Assembly: GCF_018130065.1 (NCBI RefSeq)
Contig: NZ_JAFCME010000024.1
Coordinates: 27,977-91,976, forward strand
Reading direction: 5' to 3'
DNA length: 64,000 bases
Source: Bradyrhizobium sp. AUGA SZCCT0158
GTDB taxonomy: Bacteria; Pseudomonadota; Alphaproteobacteria; Rhizobiales; Xanthobacteraceae
The notes under the pieces were generated by a model, which made no database searches, was not told the origin of the DNA, and worked only from the letters and a program-made list of their open reading frames with translations. The position numbers and the translations under genes are program-made. Below are positions 8,221-16,118 of the stretch, one piece after another. The first letter of the stretch is position 1; the number at the start of each line of letters is the position of its first letter.

Positions 8221-8682
8221 TCACAACACCTGATGCACGTCGATGACGACGCGGTCGGTGTGGCGGGCGGCGGAGCCGATGAAGAGGTTTTCCATCAGCC
8301 AGCGGTATTTTTCGTGGCCGGTTTCGAATTTCGGCACGGTGCGGAAGTAGATCAGCTTGGGATCGACCGACTCGCCGCGCTTGAGTTTTTGCAGCAGATC
8401 GACCGGGCCGAAACGCAGCCCCTTGTTCTCGACATAGACGGTCGCGCCGTCGTCGGTCTCGAAGGCGTATTTGGCTTCCAGCTCGATCAGCTCGTTGGGC
8501 CGGATGATCTGAAAATCCGCGCCGAACGCGCAGATCTTGCCGTTGACGCCTTCGCCCTGCACCTCGCCGCCCAGGATCGGGATGATCCGGCGCACGCCGT
8601 GGCCGGTCTCGCCGGCCGAAGTCACCTCGCCGATGCGGACGGTAAGCGTGAAGATATACTTTGTCTCAAGCTGCGGCGTCAT
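8221..8682 (-). CDS. DUF3237 domain protein
   Basis: This 153-residue protein begins MTPQLETKYIFTLTVRIGEV and contains GVRRIIPILGGEVQGEG, GADFQII and the terminal FETGHEKYRWLMENLFIG pattern of the DUF3237 family, small barrel proteins often found in aromatic and lactone catabolic clusters. It has no signal peptide. Its start lies 4 bases beyond the stop of the TRAP large-permease gene, so it is the last gene of that operon. A role on the transported substrate or an intermediate is likely but not proven. Confidence 0.82.
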   Translation of the reverse strand: MTPQLETKYIFTLTVRIGEVTSAGETGHGVRRIIPILGGEVQGEGVNGKICAFGADFQIIRPNELIELEAKYAFETDDGATVYVENKGLRFGPVDLLQKLKRGESVDPKLIYFRTVPKFETGHEKYRWLMENLFIGSAARHTDRVVIDVHQVL

Positions 8683-8686
8683 GGAA

Positions 8687-10003
8687 TTACCCCATCATGC
8701 GTTGCGGGAGCCAGAGCGCCAGGATCGGGAATGCGATCAGGATCACGAGGCGGATCAGGTCGGTCACGACGAACGGGATCACGCCGCGGAAGATCGTGGT
8801 GAACGACACGTCCTTGACCACGCTCTTGATGACAAAGACGTTCATCCCGACCGGCGGATGGATCAGGCCCAACTCCACCGTCATCACGATGATGACGCCG
8901 AACCAGATCGGATCAAAACCGAGATGCATGATGACGGGGAAGATGATCGGCACCGTCAGGATGATCATCGCCATCGCGTCCATCAGGCAGCCCAGCACCA
9001 GATACATCACCATGATCAGCGCGAGGATGCCGTAGGGGCCGAGCCCGAGGCCGGTGAGCAGTTCGGTGACCTTTTGCGGGGTCTGCGTCACCGTGAGGAA
9101 ATAGCCGAAGATCAAGGCGCCGATCAGCACGGTGAAGACCGCGGCCGCGGTGCGGGTCGCCTGCAGCAGCGAGTTCAGGATTTTTTCCTTGTTCAGCCGC
9201 CCGGTGAGCACGCCGATCAGGAACGCGCCGGTGGCGCCGACGCCGCCGGCTTCCGTCGGCGTGAAGCGCGGCAGGAACGGCAGGCCGTACAGCCCGCCGA
9301 TCACGAAGACGAACAACAAGACCGGCGCCCAGATGTCTTTCAGGCCGGCAAAGCGTTCGCGCCAGCTGGTTTGCGGTCCCTTCGGCAGGAAGTCGGGCCG
9401 GAACCAGCCGATCAGCGAGATCGTGATCATGTACATGGCCATCGCGAGCAGGCCGGGAATGATGCCGGCCATGAACAGCTTGCCGATGTCCTGCTCGGTG
9501 ATGATGCCGTAGACCGCCAGCACCGTCGACGGCGGCAGCATCGCGCCCAGCGTGCCGCCGGCCGCGATCACGCCGGTGGCGAAGGATTGCGGATAGCCGA
9601 AGCGCCGCATTTCCGGATAGGCGACGGCGGAAAACGTCGCGGCCGTCGCCACCGACGAGCCGCAGATCGCGGCAAAGCCGCCGCAGGCCGCGACCGTGGC
9701 AATGCCGAGGCCGCCGCGCAGATGGCCGACGAAGCCGTTGGCGGCGCGAAACAGTTCGCGACTCATCCCGGAGTTGCTGACGAAGGCGCCCATCAGCAGG
9801 AACATCGGAATGACGCCGAACGTATAGTCGGTCACCGTGCGCATCGAGGTCTGGCCGACCATCTTGAGCGCCGGGGTAAAGCCGACCAGATAACCAAAGC
9901 CGGTGACGCCGACGAGGCCCATCGCCATGCCCACCGGCACGCGCAGCAGCATCAGCGCGAACAGCGCGACAAATCCGAGAATGGCAACGGCGTCGGTGCT
10001 CAT
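8687..10003 (-). CDS. TRAP transporter large permease subunit (DctM family)
   Basis: This 438-residue, very hydrophobic protein has about a dozen predicted membrane segments. Typical DctM stretches are LRVPVGMAMGLVGVTGF near the N-terminus, FLLMGAFVSNSGMSRELF, CGSSVATAATFSAVAYPEMRRFGY and LPPSTVLAVYGIITEQDIGKLF. It is the sodium-coupled transport channel of a tripartite periplasmic transporter. It lies 6 bases behind the small-permease gene and in front of DUF3237. The receptor gene is upstream at 10712-11728. Neighbours point to an aromatic or other organic acid as substrate (inference). Confidence 0.94.
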   Translation of the reverse strand: MSTDAVAILGFVALFALMLLRVPVGMAMGLVGVTGFGYLVGFTPALKMVGQTSMRTVTDYTFGVIPMFLLMGAFVSNSGMSRELFRAANGFVGHLRGGLGIATVAACGGFAAICGSSVATAATFSAVAYPEMRRFGYPQSFATGVIAAGGTLGAMLPPSTVLAVYGIITEQDIGKLFMAGIIPGLLAMAMYMITISLIGWFRPDFLPKGPQTSWRERFAGLKDIWAPVLLFVFVIGGLYGLPFLPRFTPTEAGGVGATGAFLIGVLTGRLNKEKILNSLLQATRTAAAVFTVLIGALIFGYFLTVTQTPQKVTELLTGLGLGPYGILALIMVMYLVLGCLMDAMAMIILTVPIIFPVIMHLGFDPIWFGVIIVMTVELGLIHPPVGMNVFVIKSVVKDVSFTTIFRGVIPFVVTDLIRLVILIAFPILALWLPQRMMG

Positions 10004-10009
10004 GATGCC

Positions 10010-10519
10010 CTACTCCACCGTGGTTTCTTTGGCATCATGGATGTCTTCCGGATGGAAGATCAGGCGGTAGGTGCGGATCGCGATCAGCAGCACCGCGGAG
10101 GCGTCGCCGGCCCACGCGATCGCGAAGAACGGCCAGGTCGGCATCCGCATGTCGAAGGTCAGGACGTTGTCGTTGTAGGTGCCCTGCACCTTGTCGAACA
10201 GCGTCCAGGTCTGCACCGCCACGACGAACAGCAGGACCAGGGTCGCGAACACGTCGATCCAGCGCTGGTATCTCGGACCGACATTGGCCCAGACCAGATC
10301 GACGGTGATGTGCCCGCCGCGATAGCTGGTCGCCGCGATGCCCCAGAAGATCAGGATGCCGAGCATCATGCGGCCGATGTCGAAGGAATCCGGGATCGAG
10401 TAGTTGAAGATGTTACGCAGCAGCACGGCGAGGAAAATGTTGGCGGCGACGATGCCGACAAACGCCGCCGCGATCCATTCGATCGTATCGATGAAACGAT
10501 CCATCGAAGCGCGATTCAT
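10010..10519 (-). CDS. TRAP transporter small permease subunit (DctQ family)
   Basis: This 169-residue protein has four predicted membrane helices, the first around IEWIAAAFVGIVAANIFLAVLLRN, followed by PDSFDIGRMMLGILIFWGIAATSYRGGHITVDLV, a typical DctQ pattern with the conserved R-G-x-H-I segment. It partners the DctM subunit whose gene follows 6 bases later. An AGGA box lies about 9 bases upstream of its ATG. Confidence 0.92.
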   Translation of the reverse strand: MNRASMDRFIDTIEWIAAAFVGIVAANIFLAVLLRNIFNYSIPDSFDIGRMMLGILIFWGIAATSYRGGHITVDLVWANVGPRYQRWIDVFATLVLLFVVAVQTWTLFDKVQGTYNDNVLTFDMRMPTWPFFAIAWAGDASAVLLIAIRTYRLIFHPEDIHDAKETTVE

Positions 10520-10573
10520 GTGGGGAGGTCCTAAGACTTAAGCGAGTTGATCAAGGTGGCGCCTGGAACTCAG

Positions 10574-10703
10574 TTCACCTCTCCCGCTTGCGGGGGAGGT
10601 CGGCGCGAAGCGCCGGGTGGGGGCTCTCTCCACACGAAGATTCTTATTGCGGAGACACCCCCACCCCGACCCTCCCCCGCAAGAGCGGGAGAGGGGGCGC
10701 AGC
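10574..10703. repeat. Palindromic repeat, CTCTCCCGC family, between TRAP genes
   Basis: CACCTCTCCCGCTTGCGGGG at the left end and CCCCCGCAAGAGCGGGAGAG at the right end can pair around a central GGGTGGGGG / CCCCCACCC stem. Related units are at 21517-21745, 24507-24702, 32686-32836 and 37424-37608. It separates the receptor gene from the two permease genes of one operon and may tune their relative expression (inference). Confidence 0.8.
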
Positions 10704-10711
10704 GGAGCGCG

Positions 10712-11728
10712 TTACTGCGCCAAAGCGTTGTGCTTGGTCAGTTCGGCGCGAAGCGCGGTCATCGCCGCATCCGGGTCGCCGCCGGCTTTCTTGACATTGT
10801 CCGCCCAGGTCTTGACCAGCGGCTCGGAGGCCTTCTTCCACAGCGCGGTCTGTTCCGGCGACAGTTTGTAGACTTCGTGGTCGGGCAGCGCCTTGATCTT
10901 GGCGACACCGGAGTTCTCGTAGATGCCCCAGGGTTCGCCGACGCGGCCGGCGGCCTCGGTGTTGCAGTTGTTGTCGATCGCCTTCTTCTGGCGGTCGGAC
11001 ATCTGGTTGTATTTGTCCTTGTTCATCACGAAGGCAAAGGTCGTGACATAGAGAGGCGCCTCGATGTGATACTTCGTCACCTTGTCGATGCCGAACAGCA
11101 GCACCGATCCCCACGGGAAGGTGACGGCGTCGGCGACGCCGCGCTCGATGATGTCGCGGACCTCGGGCGCCGAGGACTGCACGTTGGTGCCGCCGAGCAG
11201 GGTGACGTAATTCGCCATGGTGGCGTGGGCGGGACGGATCTTCATGCCCTTGATGTCGTCGGGCACCACGATCTTCTTGGTGCGCGAATGGAACGTCGAG
11301 GGCGAGTGAATGAAGCCGAGGCAGAACTTGACGTCCCTCATCTCCTTCTCGGCATATTTGCGGTACCAGGCGTCGAGCGCCATCGAGCCGCCCTTGGCGT
11401 CCGACATCAGGAACGGCAATTCGCCGGCGCCGATGATCGGGAAACGGCCGGGCTGATAACCCGGGTTGATATAGGTGACGTCGGCAATGCCGTCGCGCGC
11501 CATGTCATAATGGTCAAACGCCTTGCCGAGCTGCTGGGCCGGGAACACCTTGTATTTGATGGTGCCGCCGGATTCCTTTTCGACTGCGGAGCCCCAGTCT
11601 TCCAGCGCCTTCTGCAGCGGGTGCGACGCCGGCACCCAATGCGACAATTTCAATTCGAAGTTTTTTTCCTGCGCCATCGCAGGTGTCACACTGGCGGCGA
11701 GCAGCAGCGCCAAAAACGCTTTTCTCAT
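10712..11728 (-). CDS. TRAP transporter substrate-binding protein (DctP family)
   Basis: This protein of about 338 residues has a signal peptide MRKAFLALLLAASVTPAMAQ and then the mature start EKNFELKLSHWVPASHPLQKALEDWG. GMKIRPAHATMANYVTLLGGTNV contains the conserved arginine that binds the carboxylate of the ligand in DctP proteins, and the WKKASEPLVKTWADNVKKAGG ending is also typical. The ATG at 11728 has GGGAG 9 bases upstream; an ATG two codons earlier (11734) is an alternative. It is the first gene of the TRAP operon. A TAACATGTTA palindrome lies about 55 bases upstream. Confidence 0.93.
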   Translation of the reverse strand: MRKAFLALLLAASVTPAMAQEKNFELKLSHWVPASHPLQKALEDWGSAVEKESGGTIKYKVFPAQQLGKAFDHYDMARDGIADVTYINPGYQPGRFPIIGAGELPFLMSDAKGGSMALDAWYRKYAEKEMRDVKFCLGFIHSPSTFHSRTKKIVVPDDIKGMKIRPAHATMANYVTLLGGTNVQSSAPEVRDIIERGVADAVTFPWGSVLLFGIDKVTKYHIEAPLYVTTFAFVMNKDKYNQMSDRQKKAIDNNCNTEAAGRVGEPWGIYENSGVAKIKALPDHEVYKLSPEQTALWKKASEPLVKTWADNVKKAGGDPDAAMTALRAELTKHNALAQ

Positions 11729-11782
11729 CGGCATTCTCTCCCTTTGCGCATGAAGGCGGGCTTGGCGCCCGGTCTTGTTAGT

Positions 11783-11792
11783 TAACATGTTA
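11783..11792. promoter_or_regulatory. TAACATGTTA palindrome upstream of the TRAP operon
   Basis: This perfect 10-base palindrome sits in an AT-rich patch between the divergent TRAP and pobA genes. The adjacent GTTATAT, 11789-11795, is also the left half of the candidate operators at 6983 and 11919. The full inverted repeat is not conserved here, so a common regulator is only a possibility. Confidence 0.35.
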
Positions 11793-11918
11793 TATAGTTG
11801 GCGCGGCTTTTCAAGCCGGACGTTTGGTGCGACGCTTCCAGGCGTCCGTCGACAGGACGGCCTTGCGGTGCAGCGCAACAAACGACAATGTTTCGCGCCA
11901 ACGCTGTTTGCGAAAATT

Positions 11919-11933
11919 GTTATATGATATAAT
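11919..11933. promoter_or_regulatory. Candidate operator upstream of pobA
   Basis: GTTATATGATATAAT contains the perfect palindrome TTATAT-G-ATATAA and matches 12 of 15 positions of the core at 6983-6997 in front of the crotonase-ligase operon. It lies about 65 bases before the proposed pobA start codon, a fitting place for a repressor or activator of this gene, in a locally AT-rich stretch. Confidence 0.55.
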
Positions 11934-11998
11934 TATCATTGCAACACCTCGCGCAAGCGTCGGCGTGCCAATCTGTATCAGACCATGGGAGCAAACAA

Positions 11999-13168
11999 TT
12001 GCGGACTAAAGTCGCAATCATAGGTGCCGGGCCGGCTGGATTGTTGCTTGGGCAACTACTTCACCGCTACGGCATCGATAACGTCATTCTCGAGCGCCAG
12101 ACCCCGGAATATGTGCTCGGCCGCATCCGCGCCGGCCTCCTGGAAGAGGGCACCGTGGCGCTGCTCGACGAGGTCGGCGCCGGCGCGCGCGCCCATCGCG
12201 AGGGCCTGGTGCACCATGGCGTGGAACTGGCGTTCGGCGGCGCGCGGCACCGCATCGACATGCACGCGGCGACCGGCAAGACGGTCATGATCTACGGCCA
12301 GACCGAGGTGACGCTCGACCTGATGAACGCGCGCAAGGCCGCCGGCCTCACCACGGTCTATCAGGCCAGTGAGGTCAAACCGCATGATTTCGACACCGAT
12401 CATCCGCGCGTCACCTACACCAAGGACGGCGTCACTCACGAGATCGCCTGCGACTTCATCGCCGGCTGCGACGGGTTTCACGGCGTCAGTCGCGCCAGCG
12501 TGAAACCTTCGGCGATCCAGACCTTTGAGCGGATCTATCCGTTCGGCTGGCTTGGGATTCTTTCGGAAACCCCGCCGGTCAGCCCTGAGCTGATCTATTC
12601 CAACCATGCGCGCGGCTTTGCGCTGTGCACCATGCGCTCGACCCACCGCAGCCGCTATTACGTGCAATGCCCGCTGGACGACCATATCGATCAATGGCCG
12701 GACGAGCGGTTCTGGGACGAACTGAAACGACGGCTCGACCAGAAGGCGGTCGATGAACTCGTCACCGGGCCGTCGATCGAAAAGAGCATCGCGCCACTGC
12801 GCAGCTTTGTCGCCGAGCCGATGCGGTTCGGAAAAATGTTCCTGGCCGGCGATGCCTCCCACATCGTGCCGCCGACCGGCGCCAAGGGACTGAACCTGGC
12901 CGCCAGCGACGTGCATTACCTCTCGAGCGCGCTGCGCGAATATTACGACGAGAAATCCAGTGCCGGGATCGACAATTATTCGGGACGCGCGCTGACGCGG
13001 GTCTGGAAGGCGGTGCGCTTCTCGTGGTGGATGACCTCGATGCTGCACAAATTCCCCGACCAGGGCGAGTTCGGCGCGCGGATTCAGCTGGCCGAGCTGG
13101 AATACCTGGTCAGTTCGAAAGCCGCGTCGACGTCGCTGTCGGAGAATTACGTGGGGTTGCCGTTGTAG
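11999..13168 (+). CDS. pobA: 4-hydroxybenzoate 3-monooxygenase (PobA)
   Basis: This 389-residue group A flavoprotein hydroxylase has the length of Pseudomonas PobA. It shows KVAIIGAGPAGLLLGQLLHRYGI (FAD GxGxxG at 9-14), LGRIRAGLLEEGTV near 45, the CDGFHGVSR motif and the second FAD motif FLAGDASHIVPPTGAKGLN near residue 280. It converts 4-hydroxybenzoate to protocatechuate with NADPH and oxygen. The TTG at 11999 is chosen because GGGAG lies 7 bases upstream and the resulting length fits; an in-frame ATG at 11939 would add 20 unrelated residues. It is divergent from the TRAP importer and shares a candidate operator with the crotonase-ligase operon. Confidence 0.92.
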   Translation: MRTKVAIIGAGPAGLLLGQLLHRYGIDNVILERQTPEYVLGRIRAGLLEEGTVALLDEVGAGARAHREGLVHHGVELAFGGARHRIDMHAATGKTVMIYGQTEVTLDLMNARKAAGLTTVYQASEVKPHDFDTDHPRVTYTKDGVTHEIACDFIAGCDGFHGVSRASVKPSAIQTFERIYPFGWLGILSETPPVSPELIYSNHARGFALCTMRSTHRSRYYVQCPLDDHIDQWPDERFWDELKRRLDQKAVDELVTGPSIEKSIAPLRSFVAEPMRFGKMFLAGDASHIVPPTGAKGLNLAASDVHYLSSALREYYDEKSSAGIDNYSGRALTRVWKAVRFSWWMTSMLHKFPDQGEFGARIQLAELEYLVSSKAASTSLSENYVGLPL

Positions 13169-13179
13169 CTCACTACCTT

Positions 13180-13291
13180 CATTGCCTGCGACAAACGCGA
13201 AGCGTTTGCGCAAGGGAGCGAAGCGACGAAGCAATCCATCTCTCCCCGGGGGCGCCATGGATTGCTTCGCTTCGCTCGCAATGACAGGGAG
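13180..13291. repeat. Inverted repeat, ATTGCTTCG family
   Basis: GAGCGAAGCGACGAAGCAAT is answered by ATTGCTTCGCTTCGCTCGC about 50 bases on, around CCATC...CCATGG. Related units lie at 41033-41125 and, decayed, at 54795-54870. It follows the pobA stop and may fold as a terminator. Confidence 0.75.
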
Positions 13292-13406
13292 GGATCGTCC
13301 TGCATTTCAAACACCCGTGCGAATCCCGTTTAAAACTTTGTAGGCGGTGACTTTGCAGGCGCGTTGCGTTCAATGACGAGAGACATCGTCAGCATGCGAG
13401 CCACAC

Positions 13407-13829
13407 ATGACAGTCATCCCCGATGGTTTTGAGCTCCACACCCGCAAGAGCCCGCTCACCGAGCCGTGGGAGCCGCTCTATGCCAAGCGGACCGACAAGG
13501 CCGTGATCATCGGGCTGCGACTTGCAAGACCGCACACCAACGGCCGCGGGCTGATCCATGGCGGGCTGATCGCGGCCCTCTCCGACAATGCAATGGGCTA
13601 CAGCTGCGCGCAGGCGACGAACTGGACGACGTCGTTCGTGACGATCGGGCTCGCGGTCGACTTCATCGGCACCGCGGAGGTCGGGCAATGGCTCGCGATC
13701 GAGACCGAGGTGATCAAGACCGGCCGCACGATCTGCTTTGCGCAAAGCCTGATCAAGGCCGACGACGTCGTGATCGCGCGCGCCAATGCGACGTTCCGCG
13801 TGGTGCCGAAGAAGGAAGCAGCGGCCTGA
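13407..13829 (+). CDS. PaaI-family thioesterase (hot-dog fold)
   Basis: This 140-residue protein contains NGRGLIHGGLIAALSDNAMGYS, in which HGG followed by an acidic residue on the long helix is the hallmark of PaaI/DUF4442-type acyl-CoA thioesterases. TSFVTIGLAVDFIGTAEVGQW and a C-terminal ANATFRVV complete the domain. It stands alone, 240 bases behind pobA with a repeat in between. Likely role: hydrolysis of a small or aromatic acyl-CoA, recycling CoA; substrate unknown. Confidence 0.85.
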   Translation: MTVIPDGFELHTRKSPLTEPWEPLYAKRTDKAVIIGLRLARPHTNGRGLIHGGLIAALSDNAMGYSCAQATNWTTSFVTIGLAVDFIGTAEVGQWLAIETEVIKTGRTICFAQSLIKADDVVIARANATFRVVPKKEAAA

Positions 13830-13839
13830 CTTCACCATC

Positions 13840-13962
13840 TCGTGTCCCGGGCGCGGTGCGGCGTTCTTCACGCCGCTCCGCAGAACCGGGACCCACGCGG
13901 AAGATGGGCCCCGGCTCTGCAGCGCACCGCAAGCGCGCTGCGCTGCGTCCGGGGCACGATAG
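13840..13962. repeat. Palindromic repeat, GTCCCGG family variant
   Basis: The unit runs from TCGTGTCCCGGGCGCGGTGC to GCGTCCGGGGCACGA, with inner arms CCGGGACCCACG and GGGCCCCGG. It lies between the convergent thioesterase and LysR genes. It is a diverged relative of the CGTCGTCCCGGC units found throughout the window. Confidence 0.7.
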
Positions 13963-14856
13963 TTATCCGAAATGCCAGTCGGCTATTTCGGTCACCAGAT
14001 CGATGAATGTCCGCACCTTGGCCGACAGCAGCCGCGAGGTCGGATAGACGATGTGGATCGGCAGCGCCGGCTGCTCGAATTCCGCCAGCACGATACGGAG
14101 CCTTCCTGCTTTCAGTGAATCGGCGGCCTGATAGGCCAGCACCCGGGTCAGGCCGCCGCCCGCTTCCGCATACTGGATCGCGGCGTCGGCGCTGTTGGAG
14201 GTAAACCGCGGCGTGCTCGAGACGCGAATTTCGCGCTCCTCGGCGGCGAAGCGCCAGTCCGGCGCAGCGGTCATGGCGCCGAAATGGATGGTATCGTGCG
14301 TAGCGATCGCCTCCGGCGTCTTGGGCTCGCCGCGCCGCTTGAGATAATCCTTGGAGGCCACCACGATCCGCCGCATCTCGCCGACATGGCGCGCGACCAA
14401 TGTCGAGTCCGGCAAATGGCCGATCCGCACCGCGAGATCGACGCCCTCCTCCACCAGATTGATCATGCGGTCCGACAGCCGAAGCTCCGCCGAGACGTCG
14501 GGATAGCGTTTCAGATAGGCCGTCATCACAGGGCTGACGTGAAGCCGGCCAAAACCGTTCGGGGCGGATACCGACAGCCGGCCGCCCGGCCTGGTGCGCT
14601 CGCCCTCGGCGGCGCTTTCGGCCTCCTCGACGTCGCTGAGGATCTGGCGGGCGCGCTCCAGGTAACGGGCGCCGATATCGGTGAGCGTCAGGGATCGCGT
14701 GGTCCGCTGCAGCAGCCGGGCACCGAGACGGTGCTCCAGCGCCGCGATCAACCGCGTCACGCCTGACGGCGACAGCCCGAGCTTGCGCGCGGCGGGGGCA
14801 AAGCCCTGCAGATCGGCGACGGTGACAAAGGCCTGCATGGCATCGATACGGTCCAT
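13963..14856 (-). CDS. LysR-family transcriptional regulator
   Basis: This 297-residue protein has an N-terminal winged helix-turn-helix (MDRIDAMQAFVTVADLQGFAPAARKLGLSPSGVTRLIAALE, recognition helix around residues 30-50) and an effector domain starting near residue 90 (GGRLSVSAPNGFGRLHVSPV). Length and layout are standard for the AaeR/DmlR-like LysR group. It is divergently transcribed from the PNPOx-like gene starting at 14982, with about 125 bases between, and probably controls it and itself (inference from LysR custom). Inducer unknown. Confidence 0.9.
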   Translation of the reverse strand: MDRIDAMQAFVTVADLQGFAPAARKLGLSPSGVTRLIAALEHRLGARLLQRTTRSLTLTDIGARYLERARQILSDVEEAESAAEGERTRPGGRLSVSAPNGFGRLHVSPVMTAYLKRYPDVSAELRLSDRMINLVEEGVDLAVRIGHLPDSTLVARHVGEMRRIVVASKDYLKRRGEPKTPEAIATHDTIHFGAMTAAPDWRFAAEEREIRVSSTPRFTSNSADAAIQYAEAGGGLTRVLAYQAADSLKAGRLRIVLAEFEQPALPIHIVYPTSRLLSAKVRTFIDLVTEIADWHFG

Positions 14857-14981
14857 GCCATTATTTCATATATTGCAATAGTGTCGTGTCAATCGGAATG
14901 ATTGTTTTAATTCCAGGTGAGAGCATCTTATGACCCAGCAGAGGCGCACCGGCGCCACCGAACTTGGCAGGAGCAACCCCA

Positions 14982-15611
14982 ATGTCAGACGTTCACACCT
15001 ATTCCAGCGACGTCGCCTTCACCCCGGCGGTGAAGGCGGTGCAGGCCCGTAAGGGATCGCGCGACGCCTATGCCCGCGTCGAAGAAAACGGCGGCTGGCG
15101 CACCGAGATCGACGAGAACCTCGCGGGCTTCCTCGGCGAAACGAACAGTTTCTATTTCGCCACCGCCTCGGCCGCCGGCCACCCCTACATCCAGCATCGC
15201 GGCGGCCCGAAGGGCTTTGTCAAAATCATCGACAAGAACACGATCGCGTTCGCCGACTACAGCGGCAACCGGCAATACATTACGCAAGGCAATCTCTCGG
15301 AGAACCCGCAAGCGTATATCTTCGTGATGGACTATGCGCACCGCAGGCGCGTCAAGATCTGGGGCGAGGCGCGCGTGGTCGATGACGACCCCGCGCTGAC
15401 GCAGGCGTTGATGCCGAAGGGATACAAGGCGCGGCCGGAACAGGTCATCCTGTTCCGGATCTCGGCATGGGACACCAATTGCCCGCAGCACATTCCGCAA
15501 AAATTCGACGCCGGCGACGTCGCGACCGCCCTGGCCTCTCGCGACGCCCGGATCGCGGAGCTCGAGGCGGAACTGGCCGCATTGAAGGGCCAGCCTGCAT
15601 CGGCGAATTAG
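14982..15611 (+). CDS. Pyridoxamine 5'-phosphate oxidase-family flavoprotein
   Basis: This 209-residue protein contains the FMN-binding split-barrel pattern FYFATASAAGHPYIQHRGGPKGFVKIIDKNTIAFADYSGNR, typical of PNPOx-related proteins of unknown substrate rather than true PdxH. A C-terminal coiled coil (DARIAELEAELAALKGQ) is added. The ATG at 14982 has AGGAG 8 bases upstream. It is divergent from the LysR gene and followed by a strong hairpin terminator at 15625-15653. Likely an FMN-dependent oxidoreductase; reaction unknown. Confidence 0.87.
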   Translation: MSDVHTYSSDVAFTPAVKAVQARKGSRDAYARVEENGGWRTEIDENLAGFLGETNSFYFATASAAGHPYIQHRGGPKGFVKIIDKNTIAFADYSGNRQYITQGNLSENPQAYIFVMDYAHRRRVKIWGEARVVDDDPALTQALMPKGYKARPEQVILFRISAWDTNCPQHIPQKFDAGDVATALASRDARIAELEAELAALKGQPASAN

Positions 15612-15624
15612 TCAGTTCAATGAA

Positions 15625-15653
15625 AACTCGCCCGCTTCGTCTGCGGGCGAGTT
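15625..15653. terminator. Bidirectional hairpin terminator
   Basis: AACTCGCCCGC and GCGGGCGAGTT form a perfect 11-bp stem around a 7-base loop. It lies between the convergent PNPOx-like and histidine-rich genes, with an A run on one side and a T-rich stretch on the other. Confidence 0.85.
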
Positions 15654-15671
15654 CTCTTACGCGTCAGCCGA

Positions 15672-15968
15672 TCAATAATAGCTGCGGCAAACGTTGATCA
15701 CGCCGTAGGAGGTCACCCGCCAGCAGCCGTAGCCATGGGCGTGGTGGTAGTGGCCGTGATGGTGGTGGCCGTGGTGGTGATGGCCATGATGATGATGGCC
15801 ATGATGGTGATGCCCGTGGTGGTGATGGCCGTGGTGATGATGGCCGTGGCCATGGCCGCCGTGCCCGTGGCCACCGTGGCGCCCGCCGGCGAAAGCCGCG
15901 CTGGACAGCGAGGCAGTGCTCAGAGCGAGAACTGCAATCGCCGACACAATGAGTTTCTTGATCGTCAT
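15672..15968 (-). CDS. Histidine-rich secreted protein
   Basis: This 98-residue protein has a signal peptide (MTIKKLIVSAIAVLALSTAS through AAFA-GG) and then a long tract of repeated Gly-His-His-His-His units, at least six, followed by CWRVTSYGVINVC near the end. The histidine tract would bind nickel, copper or zinc ions in the periplasm (inference from composition). Two cysteines could form a disulphide. ATG at 15968 is used because GGAG lies 7 bases upstream. The C-terminal C-W/x-T-x-G-x-VNVC pattern recurs in the protein at 24843-25088, so the two belong to one family in which the histidine region varies. Confidence 0.82.
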   Translation of the reverse strand: MTIKKLIVSAIAVLALSTASLSSAAFAGGRHGGHGHGGHGHGHHHHGHHHHGHHHHGHHHHGHHHHGHHHHGHYHHAHGYGCWRVTSYGVINVCRSYY

Positions 15969-16118
15969 GGTCATTCTCCGATTTGTGCAGCGCGAGTATC
16001 GCCTGCTGTGATCGGGAACGTAGGCCTGCTCAATGTCATGCGATGTGACGGAGATCACTCAGATCGCTGGGCGTGCCGGTCCCTGCCCGGCGCGCCGGAG
16101 ATGCGTGAACGGACCCGA

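Noticed and set aside
8537..10534. A 665-codon plus-strand frame antisense to the TRAP permease genes
   Set aside because: Low-complexity D/H/R-rich translation and clear transporter genes on the other strand.
13180..13291. Possible tRNA-like fold after pobA
   Set aside because: The stem is an ATTGCTTCG-family repeat; no anticodon or T arm features.
15750..15850. A possible tandem repeat array or CRISPR-like region
   Set aside because: The periodicity is the Gly-His codon repeat inside a coding sequence; no spacers.
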